From JAQVSH01 sp964349835 (GTDB lineage Bacteria > Bacteroidota > Bacteroidia > Bacteroidales > UBA4181): a stretch of DNA of 20,259 bases. The stretch covers positions 1 through 20,259 of the forward strand of contig CAYGID010000039.1 in NCBI GenBank assembly GCA_964349835.1. Reading direction: 5' to 3'. The position numbers and the translations under genes are program-made. Positions 1 through 6,909 of this stretch are shown here, one piece after another. Below the pieces are notes generated by a model. That model searched no databases. It had not been told where the DNA came from and worked only from the letters and a program-made list of their open reading frames with translations. Each line of letters starts with the position of its first letter. Position 1 is the first letter of the stretch.

Positions 1-224
1 ACAATCTCGCCGGTACACCCCCCGTTAAACCAGACAATGGCGTCCTTGACACTTGGACGGGAATCATGGTAAAGCGCATCGGCCGAAAGCCTGGCACCCA
101 TCTTCTTCATCTCTTTCGCGTTCTTCCCGATCAATTTCGGCAACCACATCCCCTCATCAGGAGCTCCGCCTGCAAACAGCAAGGAGGAGAAAAAAAGCGA
201 TACAGCAAGAAAAAACGTTTTCAT
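1..224 (-). CDS. S46 family dipeptidyl-peptidase (DPP7/DPP11-like), N-terminal fragment
   Basis: Only the first 74 codons lie in the window; the gene continues past base 1. The start ATG is the complement of 222-224. Residues 1-19 form a signal peptide (MKTFFLAVSLFFSSLLFAG). The mature start carries DEGMWLP at residues 23-29, and FNGGCTGEI at 66-74 matches the opening of S46 serine peptidases, which in Bacteroidales release dipeptides in the periplasm for amino-acid use. In the family the catalytic His follows within a few residues of this block, just beyond the window edge. Whether it is DPP7-like (hydrophobic P1) or DPP11-like (acidic P1) depends on a residue not present here. It lies 58 bases downstream of rfaE2 on the same strand with no clear promoter between them, so it may be read through. 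The family is confident; the fragment says nothing on intactness. Confidence 0.85.
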   Translation of the reverse strand, partial: MKTFFLAVSLFFSSLLFAGGAPDEGMWLPKLIGKNAKEMKKMGARLSADALYHDSRPSVKDAIVWFNGGCTGEI

Positions 225-282
225 AGAATAACCGAATTAGCGTGGCAGAATTACGAAGATATAAAAAAAGCGGATGGTAAAA

Positions 283-777
283 CTAGATTTTCGAAAGGAT
301 TGACGTAGAGGAGAATCCGGCTGTAAGAGGTATGGTCACCACCTCACCCCCACCTGCCAAAACCAGGTCGGAACCCACAATCTCCGAAGGTTTGTAATCG
401 GCTCCCTTAACCAGGAAATCGGGCTTTATGCTGCGGATTAACTCATAAGGCGTATCCTCATCGAACAGGCAGACTCCCGACACAAAGGAGAGAGACGCCA
501 GAACCAGAGCTCGGGAATCCTGGTCGTTCACCGGGCGAGAGGCGCCTTTGAGTCTTCGCACCGAGGCATCGGTATTTAATCCCACCAACAAAAAAGGAGC
601 AAACGAAGAGGCCTTCGCCAAATACTCCACATGCCCGCGGTGAAGAATATCGAAACACCCGTTGGTAAAGACAATCTTTTGCCCGAGGAAGCGCAGCCGG
701 GCTAGTTCCCTATGCAAAGCGGCAGGTGAACTGAAAATTTTTGTGGAAATATAACTTAAATTGTCCATGCCTTTCAT
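283..777 (-). CDS. rfaE2: D-glycero-beta-D-manno-heptose 1-phosphate adenylyltransferase (stand-alone RfaE2 domain)
   Basis: A 164-residue cytidylyltransferase-like protein that transfers AMP from ATP to heptose-1-phosphate, giving ADP-heptose for the lipopolysaccharide inner core. The nucleotidyltransferase signature TNGCFDILHRGHVEYL is at residues 38-53 with HxGH at 46-49. NTDASVRRLKG (68-78) and the C-terminal FSSTSILSKI are typical of RfaE2. In E. coli this activity is the C-terminal half of bifunctional HldE; here it is a separate gene, and the matching kinase is at 5276-6274 on the other strand. The start is Met1, directly abutting the TAG stop of the upstream membrane-protein gene (TAG then ATG), which implies tight coupling. 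Met4 is a possible alternative. Function is well supported by family motifs. Confidence 0.93.
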   Translation of the reverse strand: MKGMDNLSYISTKIFSSPAALHRELARLRFLGQKIVFTNGCFDILHRGHVEYLAKASSFAPFLLVGLNTDASVRRLKGASRPVNDQDSRALVLASLSFVSGVCLFDEDTPYELIRSIKPDFLVKGADYKPSEIVGSDLVLAGGGEVVTIPLTAGFSSTSILSKI

Positions 778-1779
778 CTATTGAATTGAAGAGTTACGAC
801 GCGAACCGGCAAAAAGGGCGGCGAAAGAGAGTGCCCCGAGAAGCACGGCAAAGAGCGACTGAACCCCGTGCGAAAGCGTTGCGTAGACCAGCCCGTCGGC
901 CCTCGAAACGCCAAAAAGCGTAAGTCCGAGAGAGATCATCAGGTGGAACGAACCGATACCTCCCTGGGCCGGTACCACAAAAGCAAAAGAGCCAATCACC
1001 AGAATAAAGAGGGTATCGGAAAGAGAGAGATGCGCAGTAGCCGGAACGGCCAAAAAAAGGAGGTAGGTCATCCCAAAATAGGAGAGCCATATGAGCAGCG
1101 TAAGGAGAATAAATGCCACTCTCTGTCTAAGATCGAGAAGTGAGCGTAACCCCATTCCGATACCCTGAAGCCATTTGGAAACCCGGTTTCTAACCCCTCC
1201 TTGGGGAAAATACTTTCGGAGCAGACGGTACATAACCCAACCGCCCAGCAGCATCAAGAGGAGTCCCACCAAAAGCGCAACCAGAAAATCATTGCCCGGC
1301 ATATCGAAATATTCTCCCACCTTCTCGAAAAATCCGAGAAGAAACCCAAATCGCAGGGTAGTGTAAATGAGGGTTATCAACAAAAGCGAAAGCAAATCGA
1401 CCACCCTTTCTACGATGACCGTTCCAATCAACTTATCGACCGGAATAGCCGCCTTACGGGAGAGTACCCCGCAACGAGCCACTTCGCCAAGGCGGGGAAA
1501 GAGGAAGTTGGCAAGATACCCAACCATCACACTGAAGAATACATCGGTCGATTTGGGCTTGTAGCCCAGAGGAATCATCAGAAGCCGCCAGCGAAAGGCG
1601 CGAAAGAGATAGGAAAAAAAAGCAACACAAACGGCCAAAACAATATAGAGCCCTTTTGAGGCAGAAAAGCCTTCCGAAAGCGACTCGGGCGACATATCGC
1701 GGAAAGCAAGCCATAAAAGGGCTAACGCGATGCCCAGGAAGAGAAAAAACTGAAAAGTATTGCGAAGAATACGCGTCAT
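778..1779 (-). CDS. Lysylphosphatidylglycerol synthase TM-region-like (UPF0104 type) membrane protein
   Basis: A 333-residue integral membrane protein with about seven to eight hydrophobic segments, roughly at residues 9-26, 42-62, 83-97, 120-148, 163-183, 221-244, 255-280 and 301-328. Family-like features are FRAFRWRLLM (59-68), GYLANFLFPRLGEVARCGVL (87-106) and the glycine-rich VVPAQGGIGSFHLM near residue 270. These match the flippase-like transmembrane domain shared with MprF/AglD-type proteins. The soluble aminoacyl-transferase domain of MprF is absent, so lipid lysinylation is not expected; a lipid- or glycolipid-related transport role is an inference. It starts 8 bases after panD and abuts rfaE2, so it is probably co-transcribed with them. 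The envelope link to rfaE2 fits, but the substrate is unknown. Confidence 0.8.
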   Translation of the reverse strand: MTRILRNTFQFFLFLGIALALLWLAFRDMSPESLSEGFSASKGLYIVLAVCVAFFSYLFRAFRWRLLMIPLGYKPKSTDVFFSVMVGYLANFLFPRLGEVARCGVLSRKAAIPVDKLIGTVIVERVVDLLSLLLITLIYTTLRFGFLLGFFEKVGEYFDMPGNDFLVALLVGLLLMLLGGWVMYRLLRKYFPQGGVRNRVSKWLQGIGMGLRSLLDLRQRVAFILLTLLIWLSYFGMTYLLFLAVPATAHLSLSDTLFILVIGSFAFVVPAQGGIGSFHLMISLGLTLFGVSRADGLVYATLSHGVQSLFAVLLGALSFAALFAGSRRNSSIQ

Positions 1780-1787
1780 CTTGCTGC

Positions 1788-2138
1788 TTACAAAAGCCGG
1801 TTGGTCCGGGTGTCAGGAAAAACAAGAGCAGGTTTAAAACTTTTTGCCTCTTCAAAATCCATCAGAGCATACGACATCACGATGACAATATCGCCGGGGG
1901 CAACCATTCGGGCAGCGGGACCGTTCAGGCAGATAACGCCCGAACCTCTTTCGCCTTTAATGACATAGGTTTCCAAACGAGACCCGTTATTGATATCCAC
2001 CACCTGAACCTTCTCGAATTCAATGAGGTTCGCAGCATCGAGCAAATCTTCGTCGATAGTGATACTGCCAATATAGTTCAGGTTGGCTTCAGTAACGGTA
2101 ACCCTGTGAAGTTTCGATTTCAGAATTTGAATTTTCAT
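1788..2138 (-). CDS. panD: Aspartate 1-decarboxylase (pyruvoyl enzyme)
   Basis: Makes beta-alanine from L-aspartate for pantothenate and coenzyme A synthesis in the cytosol. The 116-residue length is normal for PanD. The proenzyme self-cleaves between Gly24 and Ser25, seen here as YIGSITID (22-29), and Ser25 becomes the pyruvoyl cofactor. Conserved Lys9 and His11 of the KSKLHR stretch (7-12), GSRLETYVI, the NGPAARMVAPGD block and VIVMSYA are all present. It is 27 bases downstream of panC, whose product joins beta-alanine to pantoate, so the pair forms a pathway operon. Nothing suggests inactivation. No PanZ/PanM-type maturation factor is visible nearby. Confidence 0.97.
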   Translation of the reverse strand: MKIQILKSKLHRVTVTEANLNYIGSITIDEDLLDAANLIEFEKVQVVDINNGSRLETYVIKGERGSGVICLNGPAARMVAPGDIVIVMSYALMDFEEAKSFKPALVFPDTRTNRLL

Positions 2139-2165
2139 TCTACAGACAATTGTTGGTAATAAGGA

Positions 2166-3014
2166 TTACAAAATCCCCAACGGAACGTTGTCGATAAGCC
2201 GAATCGACCCGGCGCGGACAGCTACAAAGCCCCTGATACGGGGGACACTCTCCCACGAAGCAACCGGAGTGAGTTGGTCGGCATCCATCACCTCGAAGTA
2301 CTCTACAGAGAGCCCCGGGGCTTGGTTAATCTGCGATATCACCCGTGCACGCAACGCCTCTGCCGAGAGCGAGCCACCCAATGCGGAGGCTTCGTTAAGC
2401 GCACGGAATATAGATGGGGCCGACTGCCGCAACTGAGGCGTCAGCAGTCGGTTTCTGGAACTCATGGCTAAACCGTCGGGCTCCCTCACTATAGGACAAC
2501 CCGTAATGGTGAGCGGCAACTGCAACTGACGTACCATTAACCGGATAATAGCCAACTGTTGAAAATCCTTCTCACCGAAAAATGCCTCATCGGGATCGAC
2601 GGCCTTAAACAATGTACTAACAACTTGTGCCACACCGTTAAAGTGGCCGGGACGCGAAGCCCCCTCCATAACACTGTCTAGTGGGCTCAGATCGAAGACT
2701 CGGGTATCGGGCTCGGGATAGATCTCCTGCACCGTAGGGACAAACACAACATCACAGCCCGAATTTTGCAGGAGGGCCAAATCTTCGTTGAGAGTACGCG
2801 GATATTTTTCCAGGTCGGACGGATCGTTAAACTGTGTGGGGTTCACGAAAATACTTACAACTGTTTTCGCGCAAGATGCAACAGACCTTTCCACAAGTGA
2901 GATATGACCGGCATGTAACGCCCCCATGGTTGGGACAAAGCCCACTCTTGCCCCCTCACCTTTGTAGCCGGCGACAACTTCCGATAATCCGGCTTTTGTT
3001 TCTACAATTCTCAT
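2166..3014 (-). CDS. panC: Pantothenate synthetase (pantoate--beta-alanine ligase)
   Basis: ATP-dependent ligase joining pantoate and beta-alanine to give pantothenate. It is 282 residues, standard for the family. The HIGH-type motif is VPTMGALHAGHISLV with HAGH at residues 34-37. FVNPTQFNDPSDLEKYPRT (56-74), GRPGHFNGVAQV-like sequence at 121-131, GEKDFQQL (147-154) and the KMSKS-equivalent MSSRN (184-188) complete the active site. It is the first gene of the minus-strand cluster panC-panD-membrane protein-rfaE2-S46 peptidase. A -7 element for it lies about 60 bases upstream in a 143-base divergent intergenic region. panB and panE, needed for pantoate, are not in the window. Confidence 0.97.
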   Translation of the reverse strand: MRIVETKAGLSEVVAGYKGEGARVGFVPTMGALHAGHISLVERSVASCAKTVVSIFVNPTQFNDPSDLEKYPRTLNEDLALLQNSGCDVVFVPTVQEIYPEPDTRVFDLSPLDSVMEGASRPGHFNGVAQVVSTLFKAVDPDEAFFGEKDFQQLAIIRLMVRQLQLPLTITGCPIVREPDGLAMSSRNRLLTPQLRQSAPSIFRALNEASALGGSLSAEALRARVISQINQAPGLSVEYFEVMDADQLTPVASWESVPRIRGFVAVRAGSIRLIDNVPLGIL

Positions 3015-3075
3015 GTCTATTAATCAAAGGCGAAACCAAACCAGGAAACCCCAAAGTAAACAACATTTTGCCGTG

Positions 3076-3103
3076 CAAAGATAGAGAAATCTCTGTTTCT
3101 CAA
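3076..3103 (-). promoter_or_regulatory. Candidate panC promoter
   Basis: Read on the minus strand, TATCTTTG (3083 to 3076) exactly fits the Bacteroidota -7 consensus TAnnTTTG. A TTG at 3103-3101 lies 17 bases upstream and could serve as a weak -33 box. The spacer contains the inverted repeat at 3084-3101. It faces away from the promoter of the GT5-domain gene. Confidence 0.5.
3084..3101. repeat. Small inverted repeat between divergent promoters
   Basis: GAGAAA (3084-3089) and TTTCTC (3096-3101) form a 6-bp dyad with a 6-base spacer. It falls exactly between the two divergent -7 elements, so it could be an operator acting on both directions. Such short dyads also occur by chance in AT-rich spacers. 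Confidence 0.3.
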
Positions 3104-3113
3104 GAAAAATTCT

Positions 3114-3121
3114 TAATTTTG
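3114..3121 (+). promoter_or_regulatory. Candidate -7 element for the GT5-domain/DUF4270/rfaE1 operon
   Basis: TAATTTTG fits TAnnTTTG perfectly and lies 36 bases before the ATG at 3158. No TTTG is found at the expected distance upstream, so only half of the consensus is present. Confidence 0.45.
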
Positions 3122-3157
3122 TAGAATCAAAAAAACAAATCACCGCGGAGGCTAGTA

Positions 3158-3958
3158 ATGGAAAACAAAAAGGTACTGTTCATTTCACAAGAAATTACAC
3201 CCTACCTGCCCGAAACGGAACTCTCCAGGTTGTGTCGATTTTTACCACAGGGAATTCAGGAAAGAGGAAAAGAGATTAGAACATTTATGCCCAGATACGG
3301 TTGCGTAAACGAACGTCGCAACCAATTGCACGAAGTGATTCGTCTTTCGGGTATGAATTTGATTATTAACGACACCGACCACCCCCTCATCATCAAGGTT
3401 GCCTCCATCCAATCGGCCAGAATGCAGGTCTATTTTATTGACAACGACGACTATTTTGGACGAAAACATACCATGACCGATCTCGACGGGAACCATTTTC
3501 TCGATAACGACGAGCGAGCTATCTTCTTTGCCCGCGGGGTTTTGGAGACGGTACGCAAACTGCGTTGGTCTCCCGACATTATCCACTGTCACGGATGGTT
3601 CACTGCGTTGGTGCCGCTGTATGTAAAGAAAACCTTGCGCGAGGACCCTATTTTTGCGGATGCTAAGGTGGTTTACTCCCTATACGACGATCAATTCACA
3701 AACAGTTTCAGCAAAAATTTCAAACAGAAGATTCAGATGGAGGGAATCTCCAAAAAGGATCTAGCGGTAATGGAAAACCCAGATTATGAGGGACTTGCAA
3801 AGCTGGCAATACTCTACTCCGACGCGGTAGTGGTTGCAGGCACTGCTGTCGACAGCCATCTGGTTGAATATGCCGAAAGCAAGCAGAAAAAGATTCTGAA
3901 ACATATCGACCCGGAGAGCTGCTCTGAGGCCTACTCCGACTTTTACGACACTATTTGA
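3158..3958 (+). CDS. Stand-alone GT5 (starch/glycogen synthase) N-terminal domain protein, motif-degenerate
   Basis: 266 residues resembling only the N-terminal Rossmann half of GT5 glycogen synthases: VLFISQEITPYLPETEL at residues 5-21, GKEIRTFMPRYG near 37-48, the VYFIDNDDYFGR region, DNDERAIFFARGVLE and DIIHCHGWFTALVPLYVK near 144-161. The C-terminal GT-B domain is missing and the next gene is unrelated, so this is not a frameshift. The ADP-glucose-binding KxGGL motif expected after SxExxP is replaced by PETEL, and the usual HDWH is HGWF. Catalysis as a glycogen synthase is therefore doubtful, although automated annotation would call it glycogen synthase. From memory, similar short proteins sit beside panC in other Bacteroidales, which would argue for a conserved but different role. 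Its stop is 14 bases before the DUF4270 ATG, so it is probably an operon partner of that gene. Confidence 0.8.
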   Translation: MENKKVLFISQEITPYLPETELSRLCRFLPQGIQERGKEIRTFMPRYGCVNERRNQLHEVIRLSGMNLIINDTDHPLIIKVASIQSARMQVYFIDNDDYFGRKHTMTDLDGNHFLDNDERAIFFARGVLETVRKLRWSPDIIHCHGWFTALVPLYVKKTLREDPIFADAKVVYSLYDDQFTNSFSKNFKQKIQMEGISKKDLAVMENPDYEGLAKLAILYSDAVVVAGTAVDSHLVEYAESKQKKILKHIDPESCSEAYSDFYDTI

Positions 3959-3972
3959 TTTCTCGTCTCCCC

Positions 3973-5271
3973 ATGAAGATAAATGCCCCTTTATTCCGTG
4001 CCGTCAAACAACTCTTTTTCGCGGGTATCTTGGCGATTTCGGCAGGAATGACCTCCTGCAGCGAAAATGCCCTAACGGTAGGAGGCGACCTGATTCCTCA
4101 AAGTGACAACGCGTTGGTAAAATCGTACGGAGGCTCTTCGCTCTCCTTTCGCACCGAAACGGGCGATACGGTGAGAACCGACCACGGCTATCTCCGCACC
4201 ATGGGAAACCACTTCGACCCGGTATTTGGCAACGCAAGAGCCGACCTGCTAATGGAGATTACACCCGAAAAGAAGCAGTTGGGATCGGGGGTAATTCCCG
4301 ATTCCCTGATTCTCTACATCCAGATTGACTCCATCTATGGCAAGTCTGCAGATCCGCTGTTGCTTCAACTCTACCGGATGAGCACCCCCTTGGATGACTC
4401 CCTGGAATATTTTTCGACTACCCGTCCTGATGCATTCTACAACCCCAACGATTTACTGCTCGAAACCACCATCTCTACCTCCGATACCCTGTTGCGCCTG
4501 CGAATCGATAACCCCGAGTTGCTCAATGAGTTGTGCGCTCTCGATAGCGCTGAAATGGATGCTTCCGAATTCAAACAGACCCTGGCAGGACTCCTTTTCA
4601 GGTTCGAACGGCCCGATCCCGCTTCAGAGGGAGCCATCCTCTATCCGTCGGTCAGGTCGACCACCATGCGGATGTATTACAGAAATAGCGCCAGTACCGA
4701 TCTCACCTGGTATTTTTACCCCCGCATTATTGTGAGCTGTTACCAGTTCCTTCGCGAAGGGTCGGTAATTGCCCCCTATATAGATCTGCCAAATCCGTCG
4801 TCCGACATGGCCTTTATCCAGGGAATGGCGGGAGCCGATCTGGTGGTTAGTCTCGACGACGCGAGCCGCTGGCTCGACTCCATTTCGACCTCAGGAATCA
4901 TCATCTCCAAAGCCGAACTGATTCTGAAACCCAAAGATATGAGCTCCATGGGGCTACTTTGGACAAACTATCCCCAGCGCCTTTCTCTCTTCTACTACGA
5001 AAACGGCATCGAAAGCGAAAACGAGGTGATGCAATCGCCCGCGCTAGGGGGGTACAACCGCGAACGCAACGCGTATATATTCAATCTCAACTTACACTTT
5101 GCCAAATATTTAAGGCAGACTACCACTGCGACGCACTTCAAAATCGTTCCCTACTACCAAGAGGACAATACCTTTGGTTCCGATGTCCTGAACCGGCTCT
5201 ACGACGCCCGCAGAGTTGTGCTCGACCCTTCGGCTTCCAGCTTGCAGATACAGTATATCAAACCCTTTTGA
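3973..5271 (+). CDS. DUF4270 domain-containing lipoprotein
   Basis: 432 residues from the ATG at 3973. A TTG in frame at 3955 overlaps the previous stop and is less likely because it would precede the signal peptide. Residues 1-28 form a lipoprotein signal with lipobox AGMTSC, lipidated Cys29 and SEN following, compatible with export to the outer membrane. The mature start NALTVGGDLIPQSDN matches the opening of DUF4270 proteins, a Bacteroidota family of unknown function. The rest is beta-rich, with conserved-looking stretches such as DSLILYIQIDSIYG and IISKAELILKP near the C-terminus, and no recognisable catalytic motif. It sits between the GT5-domain gene and rfaE1, with 14 and 4 bases between genes, so co-transcription is likely. 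A cell-envelope role is inferred from lipidation and neighbours only. Confidence 0.82.
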   Translation: MKINAPLFRAVKQLFFAGILAISAGMTSCSENALTVGGDLIPQSDNALVKSYGGSSLSFRTETGDTVRTDHGYLRTMGNHFDPVFGNARADLLMEITPEKKQLGSGVIPDSLILYIQIDSIYGKSADPLLLQLYRMSTPLDDSLEYFSTTRPDAFYNPNDLLLETTISTSDTLLRLRIDNPELLNELCALDSAEMDASEFKQTLAGLLFRFERPDPASEGAILYPSVRSTTMRMYYRNSASTDLTWYFYPRIIVSCYQFLREGSVIAPYIDLPNPSSDMAFIQGMAGADLVVSLDDASRWLDSISTSGIIISKAELILKPKDMSSMGLLWTNYPQRLSLFYYENGIESENEVMQSPALGGYNRERNAYIFNLNLHFAKYLRQTTTATHFKIVPYYQEDNTFGSDVLNRLYDARRVVLDPSASSLQIQYIKPF

Positions 5272-5275
5272 GATC

Positions 5276-6274
5276 ATGCCACATTTTATTGAGGAGGCCT
5301 TTGAAAGGTTTTCCAAGTATAACATTTTGATCATTGGCGATGTCATGGTCGACTCCTATATGTGGGGAAAAGTCGACAGAATCTCTCCCGAGGCCCCGGT
5401 TCCTGTACTCTCATTTCAAAAGAGCGAAAACCGGCTTGGGGGCGCTGCAAACCTCGCCCTGAACATCCGGGCGTTGGGAGCAACCCCGATTCTCTGTTCG
5501 GTAATTGGCAACGATTTTGGAGGCGAAACACTTTTGGAACTTCTCCGGGGTAAAGAGATGGCCAGCCATGGCATTCTCACCCGAAACGGAAGAACCAGTA
5601 CCATAAAGACCCGGGTCGTCAGCAGCGGACAACAACTTCTGCGTATCGACAGAGAGACCGACGAGCCGCTCGACCAAGAGGCTGAAGCCGCCTTTCTGAA
5701 CCGAATATTGACCATTCTTTCGAATGAGCCAATCGATGCTATTGTCTTCGAGGATTACGACAAGGGAGCCATTACCCCCACCATCATCAACAAAGTATCG
5801 GAGTGGGCAAAGGAGAACAAGGTTCCCATATTTGTAGACCCCAAAAAGAGGAACTTCAGGAACTACAACTATGTCACCTTCTTTAAGCCCAACTTCAAGG
5901 AGATAACCGAAGGTTTGGAGATCAGCCTGGATAAATCCGACCAGAAAGGGCTTGCCAGAGCGGCAAAATTTCTCCATACGGTGCAGGGCATCCAACACGT
6001 GATGGTAACCCTCTCGGAGGCAGGGATCTTCTACAGTTCAAGGAAACAGTCCAAACTACTTCCCGCCACTATCAGAAACATAGCTGATGTTTCGGGCGCC
6101 GGCGACACGGTGATTGCCGTGGCCACCATGTGTTACGTTTCGGGCCTCGATATTCAGTATGTTGCTCAGATTGCCAATCTGGCAGGCGGACAGGTATGCG
6201 AAAAGGTAGGCGTAGTGCCGGTCGATAAAAAACAACTTCTGGAAGAAAGCCTTAGGGTTTTAGCCAACACGTAA
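5276..6274 (+). CDS. rfaE1: D-glycero-beta-D-manno-heptose-7-phosphate kinase (RfaE1/HldA, PfkB family)
   Basis: 332 residues; phosphorylates heptose-7-phosphate at C1 before adenylylation by RfaE2. PfkB hallmarks are IIGDVMVDSYMWGKVDRISP (19-38), ENRLGGAANLALN (51-63), GQQLLRIDRE (118-127), FEDYDKG (158-164), FVDPKKRN and FKPNFKEI (186-210), and the anion-hole/ATP motif DVSGAGDT (271-278) with the catalytic Asp277. The start ATG at 5276 is chosen over in-frame upstream codons because it follows the DUF4270 stop by 4 bases and gives a family-length N-terminus. It lacks the fused adenylyltransferase domain of E. coli HldE; that function is at 283-777. The tRNA-Pro promoter begins within about 10 bases of its stop. 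No terminator separates the gene from the tRNA. Confidence 0.94.
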   Translation: MPHFIEEAFERFSKYNILIIGDVMVDSYMWGKVDRISPEAPVPVLSFQKSENRLGGAANLALNIRALGATPILCSVIGNDFGGETLLELLRGKEMASHGILTRNGRTSTIKTRVVSSGQQLLRIDRETDEPLDQEAEAAFLNRILTILSNEPIDAIVFEDYDKGAITPTIINKVSEWAKENKVPIFVDPKKRNFRNYNYVTFFKPNFKEITEGLEISLDKSDQKGLARAAKFLHTVQGIQHVMVTLSEAGIFYSSRKQSKLLPATIRNIADVSGAGDTVIAVATMCYVSGLDIQYVAQIANLAGGQVCEKVGVVPVDKKQLLEESLRVLANT

Positions 6275-6283
6275 AAACTTTAC

Positions 6284-6291
6284 TATATTTG
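6284..6291 (+). promoter_or_regulatory. Candidate tRNA-Pro promoter (-7 element)
   Basis: TATATTTG fits TAnnTTTG and ends 16 bases before the mature tRNA. The -33 region falls in the last codons of rfaE1 and has only a TTTA (6259-6262, 21 bases upstream), so the -33 box is weak. Confidence 0.5.
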
Positions 6292-6307
6292 CACCACTTT
6301 TTTGCCA

Positions 6308-6381
6308 CGGGGTGTAGCACAGTTGGCTAGCGCGCCACGTTCGGGACGTGGAGGTCGGAAGTTCGAGTCTTCTCACCCCGA
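6308..6381 (+). tRNA. tRNA-Pro (anticodon CGG)
   Basis: A 74-base cloverleaf. The acceptor CGGGGTG (6308-6314) pairs perfectly with CACCCCG (6374-6380), with discriminator A at 6381. Anticodon stem CCACG/CGTGG (6335-6339, 6347-6351) encloses loop TTCGGGA with anticodon CGG at 6342-6344, reading CCG. T arm GGAAG-TTCGAGT-CTTCT is intact. C1:G72 is the bacterial proline pattern. The D stem GCAC/GCGC has an A-C mismatch at its third pair. CCA is not encoded and must be added. A strong hairpin terminator follows 25 bases later. Confidence 0.96.
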
Positions 6382-6406
6382 CTCTTTTTTATCCGAAGGA
6401 ATCGGG

Positions 6407-6439
6407 AAGCCTGCAAATCATAGCATTTGCAGGCTTTTT
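6407..6439 (+). terminator. Intrinsic terminator after tRNA-Pro
   Basis: AAGCCTGCAAAT (6407-6418) and ATTTGCAGGCTT (6425-6436) form a perfect 12-bp stem with a 6-base loop, followed by a T run to 6439. It ends the rfaE1/tRNA-Pro transcript and isolates crcB. Confidence 0.88.
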
Positions 6440-6513
6440 CCGTTCGGGGACGAATCTGAAGAATTGTTTACCTTTAGCATTCAATTCACCGAGGCAACTG
6501 AAACAGTTAACCA

Positions 6514-6897
6514 ATGTACACGGTTAAGATTCTACTTATTATAGGTTCGGGCGGGTTCATTGGCACAGTGGCCCGCTATCTGGTTTCGCGATGGGCTCTG
6601 GAGGCATCCGGCTCGTCATTTCCTTTTGGAACTCTTCTTGTAAACCTCCTGGGCTCGCTACTAATTGGGCTGTTATACGGCCTCTCCGAACGAGGAAGCC
6701 TCCTCTCGGCCGAATGGCGCCTGTTTCTCACCGTAGGGTTCTGTGGAGGGTTTACCACCTTCTCAACCTTTGCCAACGAAAACCTGCTCCTGCTGCGCGA
6801 CAATGAACTGTTCTACTTTGCCCTCTATGCCGGGTTAAGCCTCTTTCTAAGCCTGGTTGCCGTCTATGTAGGTTCGTCCGTAACCAAACTCTTCTAA
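6514..6897 (+). CDS. crcB: Fluoride ion channel CrcB/Fluc
   Basis: 127 residues with four hydrophobic helices (about 4-24, 38-56, 68-90, 99-122), the standard size of the dual-topology dimeric channel that lets fluoride leave the cytosol. Conserved GTLLVNLLG (39-47, with the pore Asn) and GFCGGFTTFSTF (75-86, with the Phe residues lining the fluoride path and the central sodium-site TTFSTF motif) are present. No fluoride riboswitch consensus was seen in the 75 bases between the terminator and the start. The nearest promoter-like string is TACCTTTA at 6469-6476, one base off consensus. The stop lies 12 bases from the convergent uvrB stop, with no evident terminator in between. Confidence 0.95.
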   Translation: MYTVKILLIIGSGGFIGTVARYLVSRWALEASGSSFPFGTLLVNLLGSLLIGLLYGLSERGSLLSAEWRLFLTVGFCGGFTTFSTFANENLLLLRDNELFYFALYAGLSLFLSLVAVYVGSSVTKLF

Positions 6898-6909
6898 TCT
6901 CCGACCCCC

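Noticed and set aside
66..308. 80-codon plus-strand frame at the left edge
   Set aside because: It is antisense to the S46 peptidase start and rfaE2 end, with no family-like sequence.
3955..3972. TTG start for the DUF4270 lipoprotein overlapping the upstream stop
   Set aside because: The ATG at 3973 directly begins a clean lipoprotein signal peptide; the earlier start only adds six residues in front of it.
3900..4010. Frameshift splitting a full-length glycogen synthase
   Set aside because: No GT-B C-terminal motifs occur in any frame downstream; the next gene is a complete lipoprotein of another family.
6440..6513. Fluoride riboswitch before crcB
   Set aside because: The short gap after the terminator does not show the conserved riboswitch core and has little room for its pseudoknot.
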